A stretch of DNA of 64,000 nucleotides from an uncultured Hyphomicrobium sp. Lineage in GTDB: Bacteria; Pseudomonadota; Alphaproteobacteria; Rhizobiales; Hyphomicrobiaceae. How positions within the stretch are numbered: the first letter of the stretch is position 1; every line of letters begins with the position of its first letter. Location of the stretch: NCBI GenBank assembly GCA_934555825.1, contig CAKTFJ010000007.1:3392-67391 (forward strand), read 5' to 3'. Under the pieces are notes generated by a model. That model was not told the origin of the DNA, did not search any database, and was given only the letters and a program-made list of their open reading frames with translations. Both the position numbers and the translations under genes were made by a program. Shown here piece after piece: positions 34,616 through 42,938 of this stretch.

Positions 34616-35316
34616 CCCCGCTCGTCCTCAAGCTTGGAGGAAGCCTCGCAGAGAGTGGCCGGCTGCGTGTGACATTGGCGCTCGTGATGCGCGCGCGCCG
34701 TCCCGTCGTCGTCGTTCCGGGCGGCGGCCCATTCGCGGATGCCGTGCGCGAGGCGCAGGCCGATCTCGGCTTTTCCGATGCGGCCGCGCACGACATGGCG
34801 CTCGCAGCCATGCATCAGATGGCGGCGGCCATGACCGATCTGGCGCCGCGCCTCGTGGCCGTGGACACGCGTCGCGCCATGGTCCGCGCCTGGCGCGACC
34901 GACGCATCCCCGTATGGTTGCCGGCGCGCCTGTGTGCGGGCGACAAAACCATCCCGCGCGACTGGTCGATCACGTCCGATGGGCTGGCCGCACGTCTGGC
35001 GGAGCGCCTCGGCGGCGCCGAGGTTGCTCTTTTGAAGTCGTGCGCCGTGCCACGCGGTGCGTCTCCCGAGACGCTGGCCGCGCTCGGGATCGTCGATCCC
35101 GTCTTCCCGGCGATCGTCGAGCGGGCCTCGCTCGCATGGCACGTGCTCGGCCCCGGAGAGGGCGCGACGTTTGCCGCTTTGATCGACGCCAAAGGACAGG
35201 CGCCGGAGCCCCTGTGGGTAGGTGGCCCGCTCGCTAAGCGGCGGCGGCCCCGGTCGCTCGTCAACGCATCCCGGAAGGACACGAGACCATGCCGCGCATC
35301 GTCGAGACCGTCGTAA
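34612..35316 (+). CDS. Amino-acid kinase family protein (MfnE-like)
   Basis: A 234-residue protein of the amino-acid kinase fold, with a GTG start overlapping the FolB-like gene. LVLKLGGSLAESG is the nucleotide-binding start, VVVVPGGGPFADAVREAQ follows, and WSITSDGLAARLAERLGGAEVALLKSC is the second half. In methanogens MfnE phosphorylates aminomethylfuran phosphate to the diphosphate in methanofuran synthesis; the same step is inferred here. The basic C-terminal tail overlaps the next gene by 28 bases, so the tail may be unimportant. Confidence 0.87.
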   Translation: MTPLVLKLGGSLAESGRLRVTLALVMRARRPVVVVPGGGPFADAVREAQADLGFSDAAAHDMALAAMHQMAAAMTDLAPRLVAVDTRRAMVRAWRDRRIPVWLPARLCAGDKTIPRDWSITSDGLAARLAERLGGAEVALLKSCAVPRGASPETLAALGIVDPVFPAIVERASLAWHVLGPGEGATFAALIDAKGQAPEPLWVGGPLAKRRRPRSLVNASRKDTRPCRASSRPS

Positions 35317-35873
35317 CGACGACGAATGCGGAGGGGACGCCGCACATCGCGCCCCTCGGCCTGATCGAGGACGGAGACGGCTGGGTCATCGCGCCGTTCA
35401 AGCCCTCGCGCACGCTCGACAACCTGATCGCCAACCCGTTTGCCGTCGCGAGCCATCCCGGGGACGTGCGCGTCTTCGCCGGCTGCGTGACGGGCCGTCG
35501 CGATTGGCCGACGGTTCCTGCCGATGTCGTAAACGGCGTGCGTCTTCGCGATGCCGTCTCCCATTGGGAGCTGGCTGTCGCCGCAGTTAGCGAGGACGAC
35601 GTCCGCCCACGATTCCACTGCAAGGTCGTGCATGTCGCGAGCCACGCCGCTTGGGGTGGCTACAACCGGGCGGAGGCGGCGGTGCTTGAGCTTGCCGTTC
35701 TCACCACACGTCTTTCCATGCTTCCGCCCGAGAAGATCGATGCGGAGCTGGCCTATCTGGATATTGCGATTTCGAAGACGGCGGGCCCGCGCGAGCTGGA
35801 GGCCTGGGGCTGGCTGATGGAGCGGGTCGAGGCGTTTCGCAGCGGCGATAAGGGTGCCGCGCGCAAAGTCTGA
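35289..35873 (+). CDS. DUF447 family protein
   Basis: A 194-residue protein with a flavin-reductase-like split barrel: PRIVETVVTTTNAEGTPHIAPLGL at the start, then TLDNLIANPFAVASH. The second half holds HCKVVHVASHAAWGGYNRAEAAVLE and PEKIDAELAYLDIAISKTAG. DUF447 is conserved in methanogens and in bacteria with the H4MPT pathway, which suggests a role in H4MPT or methanofuran synthesis. A precise reaction is not known. Last gene of the long rightward operon, overlapping the kinase gene. Confidence 0.88.
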   Translation: MPRIVETVVTTTNAEGTPHIAPLGLIEDGDGWVIAPFKPSRTLDNLIANPFAVASHPGDVRVFAGCVTGRRDWPTVPADVVNGVRLRDAVSHWELAVAAVSEDDVRPRFHCKVVHVASHAAWGGYNRAEAAVLELAVLTTRLSMLPPEKIDAELAYLDIAISKTAGPRELEAWGWLMERVEAFRSGDKGAARKV

Positions 35874-35886
35874 GGCCGAAGCGCTC

Positions 35887-36024
35887 TCAGGCGAGGAGAA
35901 CGGGCTGCGCGGCCTTGCCCCTGGCGCGATAGCGCAGGGAAAGCACGGTGCCGACGCCGATGGCGAGGGCCAGAAACACGGCCGGAAGGCAAAGGGCTGC
36001 AAGAAGCGAAAGCTTGAACGTCAT
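35887..36024 (-). CDS. Small single-span membrane protein, 45 residues
   Basis: A short leftward frame with ATG at 36024 and GGAAGGAC upstream. It starts MTFKLSLLAALCLPAVFLAL, a strong hydrophobic helix of about 22 residues, followed by a basic tail (SLRYRARGKAAQPVL). It fills the gap between the convergent DUF447 gene and the leftward mfnF gene, downstream of neither shadow. The amino-acid pattern (hydrophobic helix then positive tail) argues for a real micro-protein. Function unknown. Confidence 0.5.
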   Translation of the reverse strand: MTFKLSLLAALCLPAVFLALAIGVGTVLSLRYRARGKAAQPVLLA

Positions 36025-36192
36025 GGGCCGTCTGTCCTTCCCGGAGAACGATGCTCGCTGAAGCGATGGTCATGGTTCTAGCAGCCGGCCTTTAAGGCAC
36101 GGCTCAGGGCAGGGGCGGCATCGGAAGCATTTCGGAAAGGCCGCGTTAAGCCAATTCGTCTGTTATGAGATCAATTGGGTCGTGGGAGGCTG

Positions 36193-37215
36193 TCAGGCGT
36201 CGGCGAGGAGTGCCACTGCTACCGCTGGCGCGGCAGCCGTCGCCCACGCCTCTACCGAAGGGTCCGCCCCGGCAAGCTCGCCGTACGTCACGAACGTGCG
36301 GCCCAGCCGGCGCGCAATCTCGGCAACCTCGGCCGCACCGATGCCAGCCGCCACGACCGGTGCTGCAGCATCGAATCCCGAGGCCGACAGCACCAGCGCA
36401 GCCCCATCCTGGATTGACCGGAGCTGCGCCTCGCGGATGTGCGCGGCCGCCACGCGCCAATCCTCAACCGTACCATCGCGCGCGTCGCGACCGAGCATCC
36501 GCGCAAACCGCGTGACGCTTTCGGCCAGCGTTTTGCCTTGGCCATCGGCCGTCGCGTGTTGGTCGACCTCCGCTAGATCGGCGCCGAGAATGCGGCGCAC
36601 GTCGGCCATGGTCGCGAGATACTCGCGCACGAGGCCCACCCATTGCCCGCGGAACGGCGCGGCAGACGCGACGCCCATCACCGCCGTACGCGTGAAGCCT
36701 GTGTAGACGAGTTCGCCTGTGATCTGCCGGTCCGCGTCCGTCAATCCGCGCGGGCGGGGAACCCCGCCAGAGATCGGAATCACATCCGCAGTCGTCGATC
36801 CGAAATCGATCAGAAGCGCATCGCCCGCTTTGCGTCCTGTCAGTGTCGCGGTCGCTAGGAAATTGGTCGAGCCCACGTCGGTATGATGCCGCCGCGCGTC
36901 ATCGGCATTGCCGAACCCGCGAGGGCCCATCCAGAAGCGAAGCCCGTCGCCCAACGCATCCTGAAGACGCCCGATCAGCGTCAGCGCGCCGGTCTCCCGG
37001 TCGGGAAACAGATCCGACAGTTCGCCCGTCATCGTGAGCGCGATAGGGTTCGCGTCCGCGATCAGCGGGCGGGCCTCGGCCAGCGCAGCGTCGAGCTTGT
37101 CCAGTCCCTGCCACAGCGGGCACGCGATCTGGCGCACGGCGATTACCCGGCCATCTGTGACAATCGCCACCTTGAGATGTGCGCCGCCAACGTCGAGACC
37201 TGCCGTAGTGCCCAT
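36193..37215 (-). CDS. H4MPT-linked C1 transfer pathway protein (MfnF-like)
   Basis: A 340-residue protein of the hydantoinase/oxoprolinase-ASKHA type. Start MGTTAGLDVGGAHLKVAIV holds the phosphate-binding loop; LLIDFGSTTADVIPI is the second nucleotide-binding loop and FDAAAPVVAAGIGAAEV the C-terminal one. The methanogen homologue MfnF joins the furan diphosphate with the tyramine part during methanofuran synthesis. The same role is inferred here. The frame continues upstream for 76 codons into the intergenic and HisA/F region, which is rejected. Divergent from the HisA/F-like gene. Confidence 0.9.
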   Translation of the reverse strand: MGTTAGLDVGGAHLKVAIVTDGRVIAVRQIACPLWQGLDKLDAALAEARPLIADANPIALTMTGELSDLFPDRETGALTLIGRLQDALGDGLRFWMGPRGFGNADDARRHHTDVGSTNFLATATLTGRKAGDALLIDFGSTTADVIPISGGVPRPRGLTDADRQITGELVYTGFTRTAVMGVASAAPFRGQWVGLVREYLATMADVRRILGADLAEVDQHATADGQGKTLAESVTRFARMLGRDARDGTVEDWRVAAAHIREAQLRSIQDGAALVLSASGFDAAAPVVAAGIGAAEVAEIARRLGRTFVTYGELAGADPSVEAWATAAAPAVAVALLADA

Positions 37216-37301
37216 GCCGAGTGTCCTTGAAAAGCGTGCCCGGATCGGGCGCCGTCTGTTCTTCGCCGATGTGTTACACCACGGGCAGAACGAGGAAAGC
37301 C

Positions 37302-38003
37302 ATGCGGTTAATTCCGGTGATCGATATTCGCGGCGGGCAAGCCGTCGCCGCCAGCCGGGGGGACCGGGCGAACTATCGCCCGTTATGCACGCCGCTGGTC
37401 GAAGGCAGCGATCCCGTCGCGGTCGCACTTGCGTTTCACGCACTCTTCCCGTTCCCGACGCTCTACGTGGCCGATCTCGATGGCATCGAAGGCCGCGGCG
37501 CGGATCGCGCCACGCAGGCGCGCATTGCAGATGCTTGGCCGGGTCGAGAGATCTGGATCGACGATGGAGGGAGATCTCCCGAGCACTTGCTCCCGAAGCA
37601 AGTGTCCGTGTGCGGCTCGGAAGCCTTCAGCAGTATTGACGATTACATGCGCGCCCGCGAAACGGCCGGTGCCCTCGCCCCGCTCTCGCTCGATTTTCGC
37701 AGCGACACGTTCCTCGGACCCCCGGAGCTCCTCGCCGACGCAAACCTCTGGCCCGCCCGCATCATCGTCATGACGCTGGCGCGTGTCGGAAGCGGCGAGG
37801 GGCCTGACATCGCTCGCCTTGCAGCCATCGTCGCCCGCGCCGGAAATCGCGAGGTGTTTGCGGCAGGCGGCGTGCGCAATGCCGATGATCTGCGTGCTCT
37901 GGATGACATCGGTGTCGCCGGCGCGCTCGTCTCGACCGCGCTTCACCAGGGCGCCATCACTGCCGACGATCTCGATAGGCTCGGCGTGGAGTGCGATCAC
38001 TGA
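37302..38003 (+). CDS. HisA/HisF-related TIM-barrel protein of H4MPT clusters
   Basis: A 233-residue TIM-barrel starting MRLIPVIDIRGGQAVAASRGDR, close to HisA, with VADLDGIEGRGADRATQ and the phosphate-binding GGVRNADDLRAL near the end. It is shorter and more divergent than true HisA and lies among methanofuran/H4MPT genes, as do related proteins in archaea. It is therefore unlikely to be the histidine enzyme. The reaction is unknown; a phosphorylated furan or pterin precursor is a plausible substrate. A strong AGGAAAG precedes the ATG. Confidence 0.87.
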   Translation: MRLIPVIDIRGGQAVAASRGDRANYRPLCTPLVEGSDPVAVALAFHALFPFPTLYVADLDGIEGRGADRATQARIADAWPGREIWIDDGGRSPEHLLPKQVSVCGSEAFSSIDDYMRARETAGALAPLSLDFRSDTFLGPPELLADANLWPARIIVMTLARVGSGEGPDIARLAAIVARAGNREVFAAGGVRNADDLRALDDIGVAGALVSTALHQGAITADDLDRLGVECDH

Positions 38004-38016
38004 CCCGAAAAGAAAA

Positions 38017-38047
38017 AGAGCCTGATCGCTTATCGCGACCAGGCTCT
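38017..38047 (-). terminator. Terminator of fae
   Basis: An 8-base-pair outer stem AGAGCCTG with CAGGCTCT and a partly pairing interior. On the minus strand it is followed by TTTTTCTTTT. It lies between convergent HisA/F-like and fae genes and probably ends fae. Confidence 0.7.
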
Positions 38048-38196
38048 GAAGTTTCAGTCCACTTGCGAGTGGATCGTGAAGGTTCCACCCGAAGTCTTTA
38101 GCCGTTCCAACGGCCAGAGAGCAGTCTTCCCAATCGCTGCAGCAGACCCCCCTTCAATGGAGGGGCATCGTTATCCTGCTGTGGACGGTTTCCGCT

Positions 38197-38709
38197 TCAA
38201 GCCTTGGCGCCGAACGGATGCGAGACCGAGTTACGCTGAGCGGTCGCTTCGGCAGCCGTCGGCTGGCCAGCAACGGCGCGAGCGATAGCTTCCTTAACGG
38301 CGCGGTAGTTGTAGTCCTGGATCTTCGCGTCGTCAGCAGCTTCCCAGTGGATGAACACGCCGACGAGGACGTAGACGTCGTCAGCTTCGTTCGCCGGGAT
38401 CACGCCTTCAGCAACCGAGTCCTGAACGGCCTTAGCAACGCCGTACTGAGCCGGGCCGAACATCTGGACAGCCTGGCGGGCGTCCTTGATGGTGACCTTG
38501 TTGAACATGATCGTGTTCGGCTTGCAGGGCAGGTTCGGCGCGATCACTGCGAGAAGCGTCGTGAAGCCGTCCTTGTTGTTTGCGAGCGCGTTGACGAACG
38601 CGGTCTCGGCAGCGCTGCCGCGCGGTCCGATGACGAGGTCGATGTGAGCGACTTCGTTGCCGTCACCGACGAGCGACTCGCCGACGAGTACGCGATTAAT
38701 CTTGGCCAT
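38197..38709 (-). CDS. fae: Formaldehyde-activating enzyme
   Basis: A 170-residue Fae that condenses formaldehyde with H4MPT to methylene-H4MPT. The catalytic histidine is in [14 protein letters not shown] (H22), and the conserved stretches [23 protein letters not shown] and [18 protein letters not shown] are intact. The start at 38709 has GGAAGGGA upstream; an ATG ten codons earlier is less likely. It has a separate 223-base leader after the CitG-like gene and its own terminator, fitting very high expression. Confidence 0.97.
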   Translation of the reverse strand: MAKINRVLVGESLVGDGNEVAHIDLVIGPRGSAAETAFVNALANNKDGFTTLLAVIAPNLPCKPNTIMFNKVTIKDARQAVQMFGPAQYGVAKAVQDSVAEGVIPANEADDVYVLVGVFIHWEAADDAKIQDYNYRAVKEAIARAVAGQPTAAEATAQRNSVSHPFGAKA

Positions 38710-38932
38710 GAGGGGGTTCCCTTCCTTCATATTGAACAAAAAAACACGCGCGCCGGGTGTTCGTCTTGAGAACGTTCACCTGGAGCGTCCGCCCGGGGAG
38801 TGAGGGCCGGCTGCAGACCGAAGACTATCCCAGTTGCTGCGAACGATGAGGAGCTCACCGTACCGGTTGGCCAGATAGCGGCGCTGCGGCGCCGCCCCTT
38901 AATAGACCTAGGATTGCGCGTTCGACAAGGGC

Positions 38933-39802
38933 CTAGGAGTGCCCGGGAGTCGCACGCGGACGAATGAGCCGATCGGCGAAAAGCGTTGCGACCACAAAGT
39001 CGGCTGTAGTGCCGGGGTTTAGACCGCGCGCCTTGAGGGATCGGTCGAGATCGAGAAGGGCCTCCCACGTCTCGGAACGCGGCGCTGGAGCCCATAGCGA
39101 CCGCATGGCCTGGGCTTCCTGCTGTACGCTGACCGCCGCCGCGAGGCCGTGCTTCCGCGCGATATGGCTGTCGGGAAAAGCTGCAAGCAGCCCCATATGC
39201 AGCGCAGTCACCGCCATGGCGTCGTTTTGTGCAGCGCGACGAGCTGCATAAAGTTCAGGCAATGCAAAGGAGAAGATGTCGTCGAAGCCGGTGACATAGG
39301 CGCGTGCAATTCGATCCCGGTCGGCGGCGAGCGCCATCGCGGCACCGAGGGGCATCGTGGGCGGCTGCGAGACGTCTCCGTCCTGTGCCCCACCGAGCCC
39401 GGCCGGATTGGCGAGGACGATGGCACGAAATGCCTGATCTGCGTCAGCGAGATTGAGCCCGTCGAGCACAACCCCCAGGCGCTCTCTGAGATCGTCAGGT
39501 CCTTCGGAGACACCGGCCGCCACGGCAAGCGGCACCGTGAGCAGAACGATCCCGAGATTGGTATTACAACCCGCTGCCGCCATGCTGGCAGAGACCGCGC
39601 CCAGGATTCTTCGGCCGACGCCGTAGGCCGGATCGGCAATGAAGGGTGCCGCGGCGGCTGCAGCACGCTCGAAGTGCGAAATGTCCATGTTGTGCCCGGC
39701 GCCATGGATGTGGACGTTGCCGGGTTTGAGCGCCTGAAGCTCCGCGTGGCAGGCGGCGATGAAGGCGGCTTCGATCACCTCGCGCGAGAGCGGACAGCTC
39801 AT
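38933..39802 (-). CDS. Triphosphoribosyl-dephospho-CoA synthase-like protein
   Basis: A 289-residue CitG-family protein. ALKPGNVHIHGAGHNMDISHFERAA near the N-terminus and AAGCNTNLGIVLLTVPLA match the family, as does GLNPGTTADFVVATLFADRL at the end. No citrate lyase or malonate decarboxylase genes are present, and its start overlaps the RimK-like gene (ATGA), so it belongs to the H4MPT/methylofuran unit. A transferase step with a ribosyl-phosphate donor in cofactor synthesis is inferred. The frame extends 108 codons upstream inside the RimK gene; rejected. Confidence 0.9.
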   Translation of the reverse strand: MSCPLSREVIEAAFIAACHAELQALKPGNVHIHGAGHNMDISHFERAAAAAAPFIADPAYGVGRRILGAVSASMAAAGCNTNLGIVLLTVPLAVAAGVSEGPDDLRERLGVVLDGLNLADADQAFRAIVLANPAGLGGAQDGDVSQPPTMPLGAAMALAADRDRIARAYVTGFDDIFSFALPELYAARRAAQNDAMAVTALHMGLLAAFPDSHIARKHGLAAAVSVQQEAQAMRSLWAPAPRSETWEALLDLDRSLKARGLNPGTTADFVVATLFADRLIRPRATPGHS

Positions 39803-40743
39803 CGCGCCGGGGCCTTGAGGACGGCTGCGAGAAAGTCGGCCGCGAGCACATCGGCAATGTCGACGTCGGTGACGGCCTGCAACCCCTTCCATGCGGGGTT
39901 CGAGTTGATTTCGAGCAGCATCAGTTGTCCGCTCTCGTCGCGAATGACGTCGACCCCGGCATAGTCTGCGCCGATCGCTGCCACGCCCGCGAGCGCGAGG
40001 CTGCTCATCTCCTCGCACGGATCGTGCGCGATCGCTTCCGCGCCCTGATGCACGTTCGTAATCCAGGTCTTCCCGCGCCGGATCATCGTAGAGAGCACGC
40101 GGCCCTGCGAGACGAACACGCGCCAATCCTCGAACGTCGTGGCGTCCGGGGCGCGAAGATAGTGCTGCATATAGTAGACGTTATTCACGTCCTCGGGCGG
40201 CGGCAGGTATTCGGGGCCGCGCACACGGCACACCCCGTTGCCCTGGCTGCCGAACAACGGCTTCAGCACGAACGGCCGCGGATGCGCGGTGAGATGCGCA
40301 TGCGCGCGGTCCCGCATCTCGACAACCCGCGTCGACGGTGTCGGCAGGCCCGCCTTGCGAAACAGAAACGTTGCTGTCGATTTGTCGACGCACCGTTCGA
40401 TGGCGCGCGCATCGTTCCACACGCGCACGCCGCTTTCGCGAAGCGCGTGCAGGATGCCGAGCCGGAACGTGATCTGTTCCAGCGTGCCTGTCGAGACGGA
40501 CCGCACGAAAGCGCCATCCGGTAACATCCCCTCGAAGCCTGGAATTTCGAGCCCGCTCGGGGACGAGGTATCGAATGCGCACGCCGAAAGCGTGGTGGTG
40601 ACGACGGTGGCCCCGCGCGCCTCCATCGAACGCTTGAGGCGACGTGCATGCCAATCGCCCGATCCGTCCTCGACGAACAGCACGATACGCGGCCCCGTGG
40701 GGCGCGCGTTGCTCAAGTCTGTCGATGTCACCGGTCGGTTCAT
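39799..40743 (-). CDS. RimK-like ATP-grasp ligase of the H4MPT cluster
   Basis: A 314-residue ATP-grasp protein. PRPFVLKPLFGSQGNGVCRV is the ATP-binding loop, and GADYAGVDVIRDESGQLMLLEINSNPAWKGLQ carries the metal-binding glutamate and asparagine. The methanogen MptN adds glutamate to tetrahydrosarcinapterin; bacterial relatives may add glutamate to H4MPT or to the polyglutamate chain of methylofuran. Which one cannot be told here. It is 75 bases downstream of mch and overlaps the CitG-like gene. Confidence 0.9.
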   Translation of the reverse strand: MNRPVTSTDLSNARPTGPRIVLFVEDGSGDWHARRLKRSMEARGATVVTTTLSACAFDTSSPSGLEIPGFEGMLPDGAFVRSVSTGTLEQITFRLGILHALRESGVRVWNDARAIERCVDKSTATFLFRKAGLPTPSTRVVEMRDRAHAHLTAHPRPFVLKPLFGSQGNGVCRVRGPEYLPPPEDVNNVYYMQHYLRAPDATTFEDWRVFVSQGRVLSTMIRRGKTWITNVHQGAEAIAHDPCEEMSSLALAGVAAIGADYAGVDVIRDESGQLMLLEINSNPAWKGLQAVTDVDIADVLAADFLAAVLKAPAR

Positions 40744-40818
40744 GGGGGGCCTTCACTCCCACCGCGCCGAAGCGAAGCCATTCTCGCTACGCAGCGGCGC
40801 AGAGGGGGAAAACGTTGC

Positions 40819-41787
40819 TTACTTGAAGCTCGCGTCGACGATGTCGGGGGCGAGGCGGCCGGCGTGGAAAGACGAGCCGGTGTCGAGGTTCGAAACCGTC
40901 ACGACGGCCGGGCTGAACAGCGAGGCGTCGATCTTGTAGAAGTCGCCCTGAACCTCCGCGAAGATGTCGGCGAACGGTTTGCCGTAAGCCGAGCACGTGT
41001 TGGAGGGCAGTGCGTTGGCGAGCTTCTCGGCTTCCGCATCCGTGCCGCGTACGAAGAGCTGAATGCGCCCGCCGTAGATGATCGCGTCGTTGGTGCGCCC
41101 CATCGCCTTGACGAAGTCGGGGATCGGCGGCGCGATCGGCGCGGCGCCATAGCCGTCGACGATGTTGTTGAGGTCGAAGTGCAGCGAGTGTGCCTTATGC
41201 AGCGCGACTTCGAGCACGCGCGCGGCGATCTGCACGGTGCCTGCGAGGCTGCCTGTCGGCGCGTAGAGCACCGTGAGATCGCTCGTCTTCACGCCGCAAT
41301 CGCTCGCAACCTTGGTGGCGACGGCGGGCGGCGGAGGCGTCTCGCCCTCGATCACGATCGCGGCCGTGTTGTGGTGGTCGACGTAGCCGAGTTCCTTGTA
41401 GAGTTCCTCGACGCGCGAGAGCGCCCGCGCGGGGCCCGAGCCAAGCGCGAAAAAGCCTGCGTCGTCCGTGATCGTCCATCCGGCGTACTGGCTGCCGAGG
41501 CATGCGACCACCGGGTTCGACGAATGCACCATTACGCCGAGCGGCCAGCGCTCGAGCGGCGACGACGAGGTGAGCGCGACGGTGCCGAGGCCGCCCATGC
41601 AGATCTCGCCGAGCCGGCGTCCTGCTTCGAGCCCGCCCGGAACATTGGCGCCGAGGTCGATGCACCGTTCGCCGGCAACGCCGGTCGTGACGGAGACGCG
41701 AAGCGCCGCCGCGTTACGTGCAAGGTCGTCGACCAGTTGGCCCGCCAGCGCGTTGACGCTCGGTGCGAACCCCTGACTGCTGCTCAT
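40819..41787 (-). CDS. mch: Methenyl-H4MPT cyclohydrolase
   Basis: A 322-residue Mch that hydrolyses methenyl-H4MPT to formyl-H4MPT. Conserved parts include SVNALAGQLVDDLARNAAALRVS at the N-terminus, GLEAGRRLGEICMGGLGTV, and YGGRIQLFVRGTDAEAEKL. The length matches the family. Its start overlaps the preceding ATP-grasp gene stop (ATGA). It acts between MtdB and FhcABCD in the cytoplasm. Confidence 0.97.
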   Translation of the reverse strand: MSSSQGFAPSVNALAGQLVDDLARNAAALRVSVTTGVAGERCIDLGANVPGGLEAGRRLGEICMGGLGTVALTSSSPLERWPLGVMVHSSNPVVACLGSQYAGWTITDDAGFFALGSGPARALSRVEELYKELGYVDHHNTAAIVIEGETPPPPAVATKVASDCGVKTSDLTVLYAPTGSLAGTVQIAARVLEVALHKAHSLHFDLNNIVDGYGAAPIAPPIPDFVKAMGRTNDAIIYGGRIQLFVRGTDAEAEKLANALPSNTCSAYGKPFADIFAEVQGDFYKIDASLFSPAVVTVSNLDTGSSFHAGRLAPDIVDASFK

Positions 41788-42938
41788 CGATGAGCTCCTT
41801 CTTCTTCGTTTGAATTGTCATATAACAAAGCGTCCAGCTCCCCCAAGCGCTGTGCGCAAGCGGCCTGCACGGTATCGAGGTCGTCGCCTTCCGCCATCAC
41901 GGTTGCAAGCGGCTGCCCGCGCCCAATCGTCGTCCCCGGCTGCGGTCGGTCGGCAGCCCACTCCGGCCAGGCGATAGTGCCGGCGTCGAGTGGACCGCGA
42001 TCCGCATAAAGAACTGAGACGGCGCGCGCAATCGGCGGATGCCATCCTTCCGAGAGAATAGCAGCCGGGTCACCGCCCTGTGCGGCTTCCACGTGCGCCT
42101 TGAAGAGCGTACCCGACACGTCGTCGAACACGTCGAGAGAGGCGCCGGGCCTAGGGTTCACTTCGGTGAGCGACGGCTCGCCCTCGTGCACGAGATAATC
42201 GAACGACACGATCCCGGAGAGCGACAGCGCCTCCGAGACGGCGAGGCTCATCTCGATCATGCGCGCTTCGAGATCGGCATCGAGCAGGAGCGATCCGGCG
42301 GCTCCCCCGTAACGGAACGGGCGGCGGGGGAGGGGGCTCGTCCATTGCCGGCTAACCGCGAAAGCCGCGCTCTTTTCGGAAACGAGGCCGAGCAGCGAGA
42401 TCGGTTCTCCCTCGATGCGCCGCTGGAAATAACGCCGCTTGTCGGGCCGCGGCTTTTGCGGGCACACATGAATATGCAAGCCTCCGCTGCCGCCGATGCG
42501 CTTCATCAGCCAGCCGTCCGTACTGGCCGGAGCGTCGATCTGCGTTGCGGGATGAGGAACGCCGAGATCGTCGAGCACCTTGAAGAGGTGAACGGGATCT
42601 TTCGTTCGCCGGATCGTTTCCGCGTTGTTGCCGATGAGCCGGAACCGCTCGCCAAGACGATGGACAAGCCGCGGATTGCATTCGAACCCCGCACCGAGCA
42701 CGAGCCCGATGGGCGGCGACGGAGCTTTGGCGGTGAGCTCTTCGAGAGCCGCGAAGAGAGGCCGCGGCGTGAAGCCCACTTGCACGCGGGCAGGAAGGCA
42801 TATGGCCGCTTCGGCAAGCGCGACGGTATCGATATCGCCGAAGCAATCGACGATCAGCGGCCGGTAACCGGCACGCCGCGCGGACGCAGCGAGCGCCCGC
42901 GCGGAGAAAGCAGCGATAAGGACGGTTTCGCCGGTCAA
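41784..42938 (-). CDS. ATP-grasp carboligase of the H4MPT cluster (MfnD-like)
   Basis: A 384-residue ATP-grasp protein of the biotin-carboxylase-related class. WLMKRIGGSGGLHIHVC carries the glycine-rich ATP loop, and IVSFDYLVHEGEPSLTEVNPRPGAS the metal and nucleotide residues. A related enzyme, MfnD, ligates tyramine and glutamate in methanofuran synthesis. A ligase in methylofuran synthesis is inferred. Overlaps both mtdB and mch by four bases, showing tight coupling with the core pathway. Confidence 0.88.
   Translation of the reverse strand: MTGETVLIAAFSARALAASARRAGYRPLIVDCFGDIDTVALAEAAICLPARVQVGFTPRPLFAALEELTAKAPSPPIGLVLGAGFECNPRLVHRLGERFRLIGNNAETIRRTKDPVHLFKVLDDLGVPHPATQIDAPASTDGWLMKRIGGSGGLHIHVCPQKPRPDKRRYFQRRIEGEPISLLGLVSEKSAAFAVSRQWTSPLPRRPFRYGGAAGSLLLDADLEARMIEMSLAVSEALSLSGIVSFDYLVHEGEPSLTEVNPRPGASLDVFDDVSGTLFKAHVEAAQGGDPAAILSEGWHPPIARAVSVLYADRGPLDAGTIAWPEWAADRPQPGTTIGRGQPLATVMAEGDDLDTVQAACAQRLGELDALLYDNSNEEEGAHR

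Noticed and set aside
37302..38003. Histidine biosynthesis HisA
   Set aside because: Too divergent and placed among methylofuran genes with no other his genes; treated as a HisA/F-related C1 protein.
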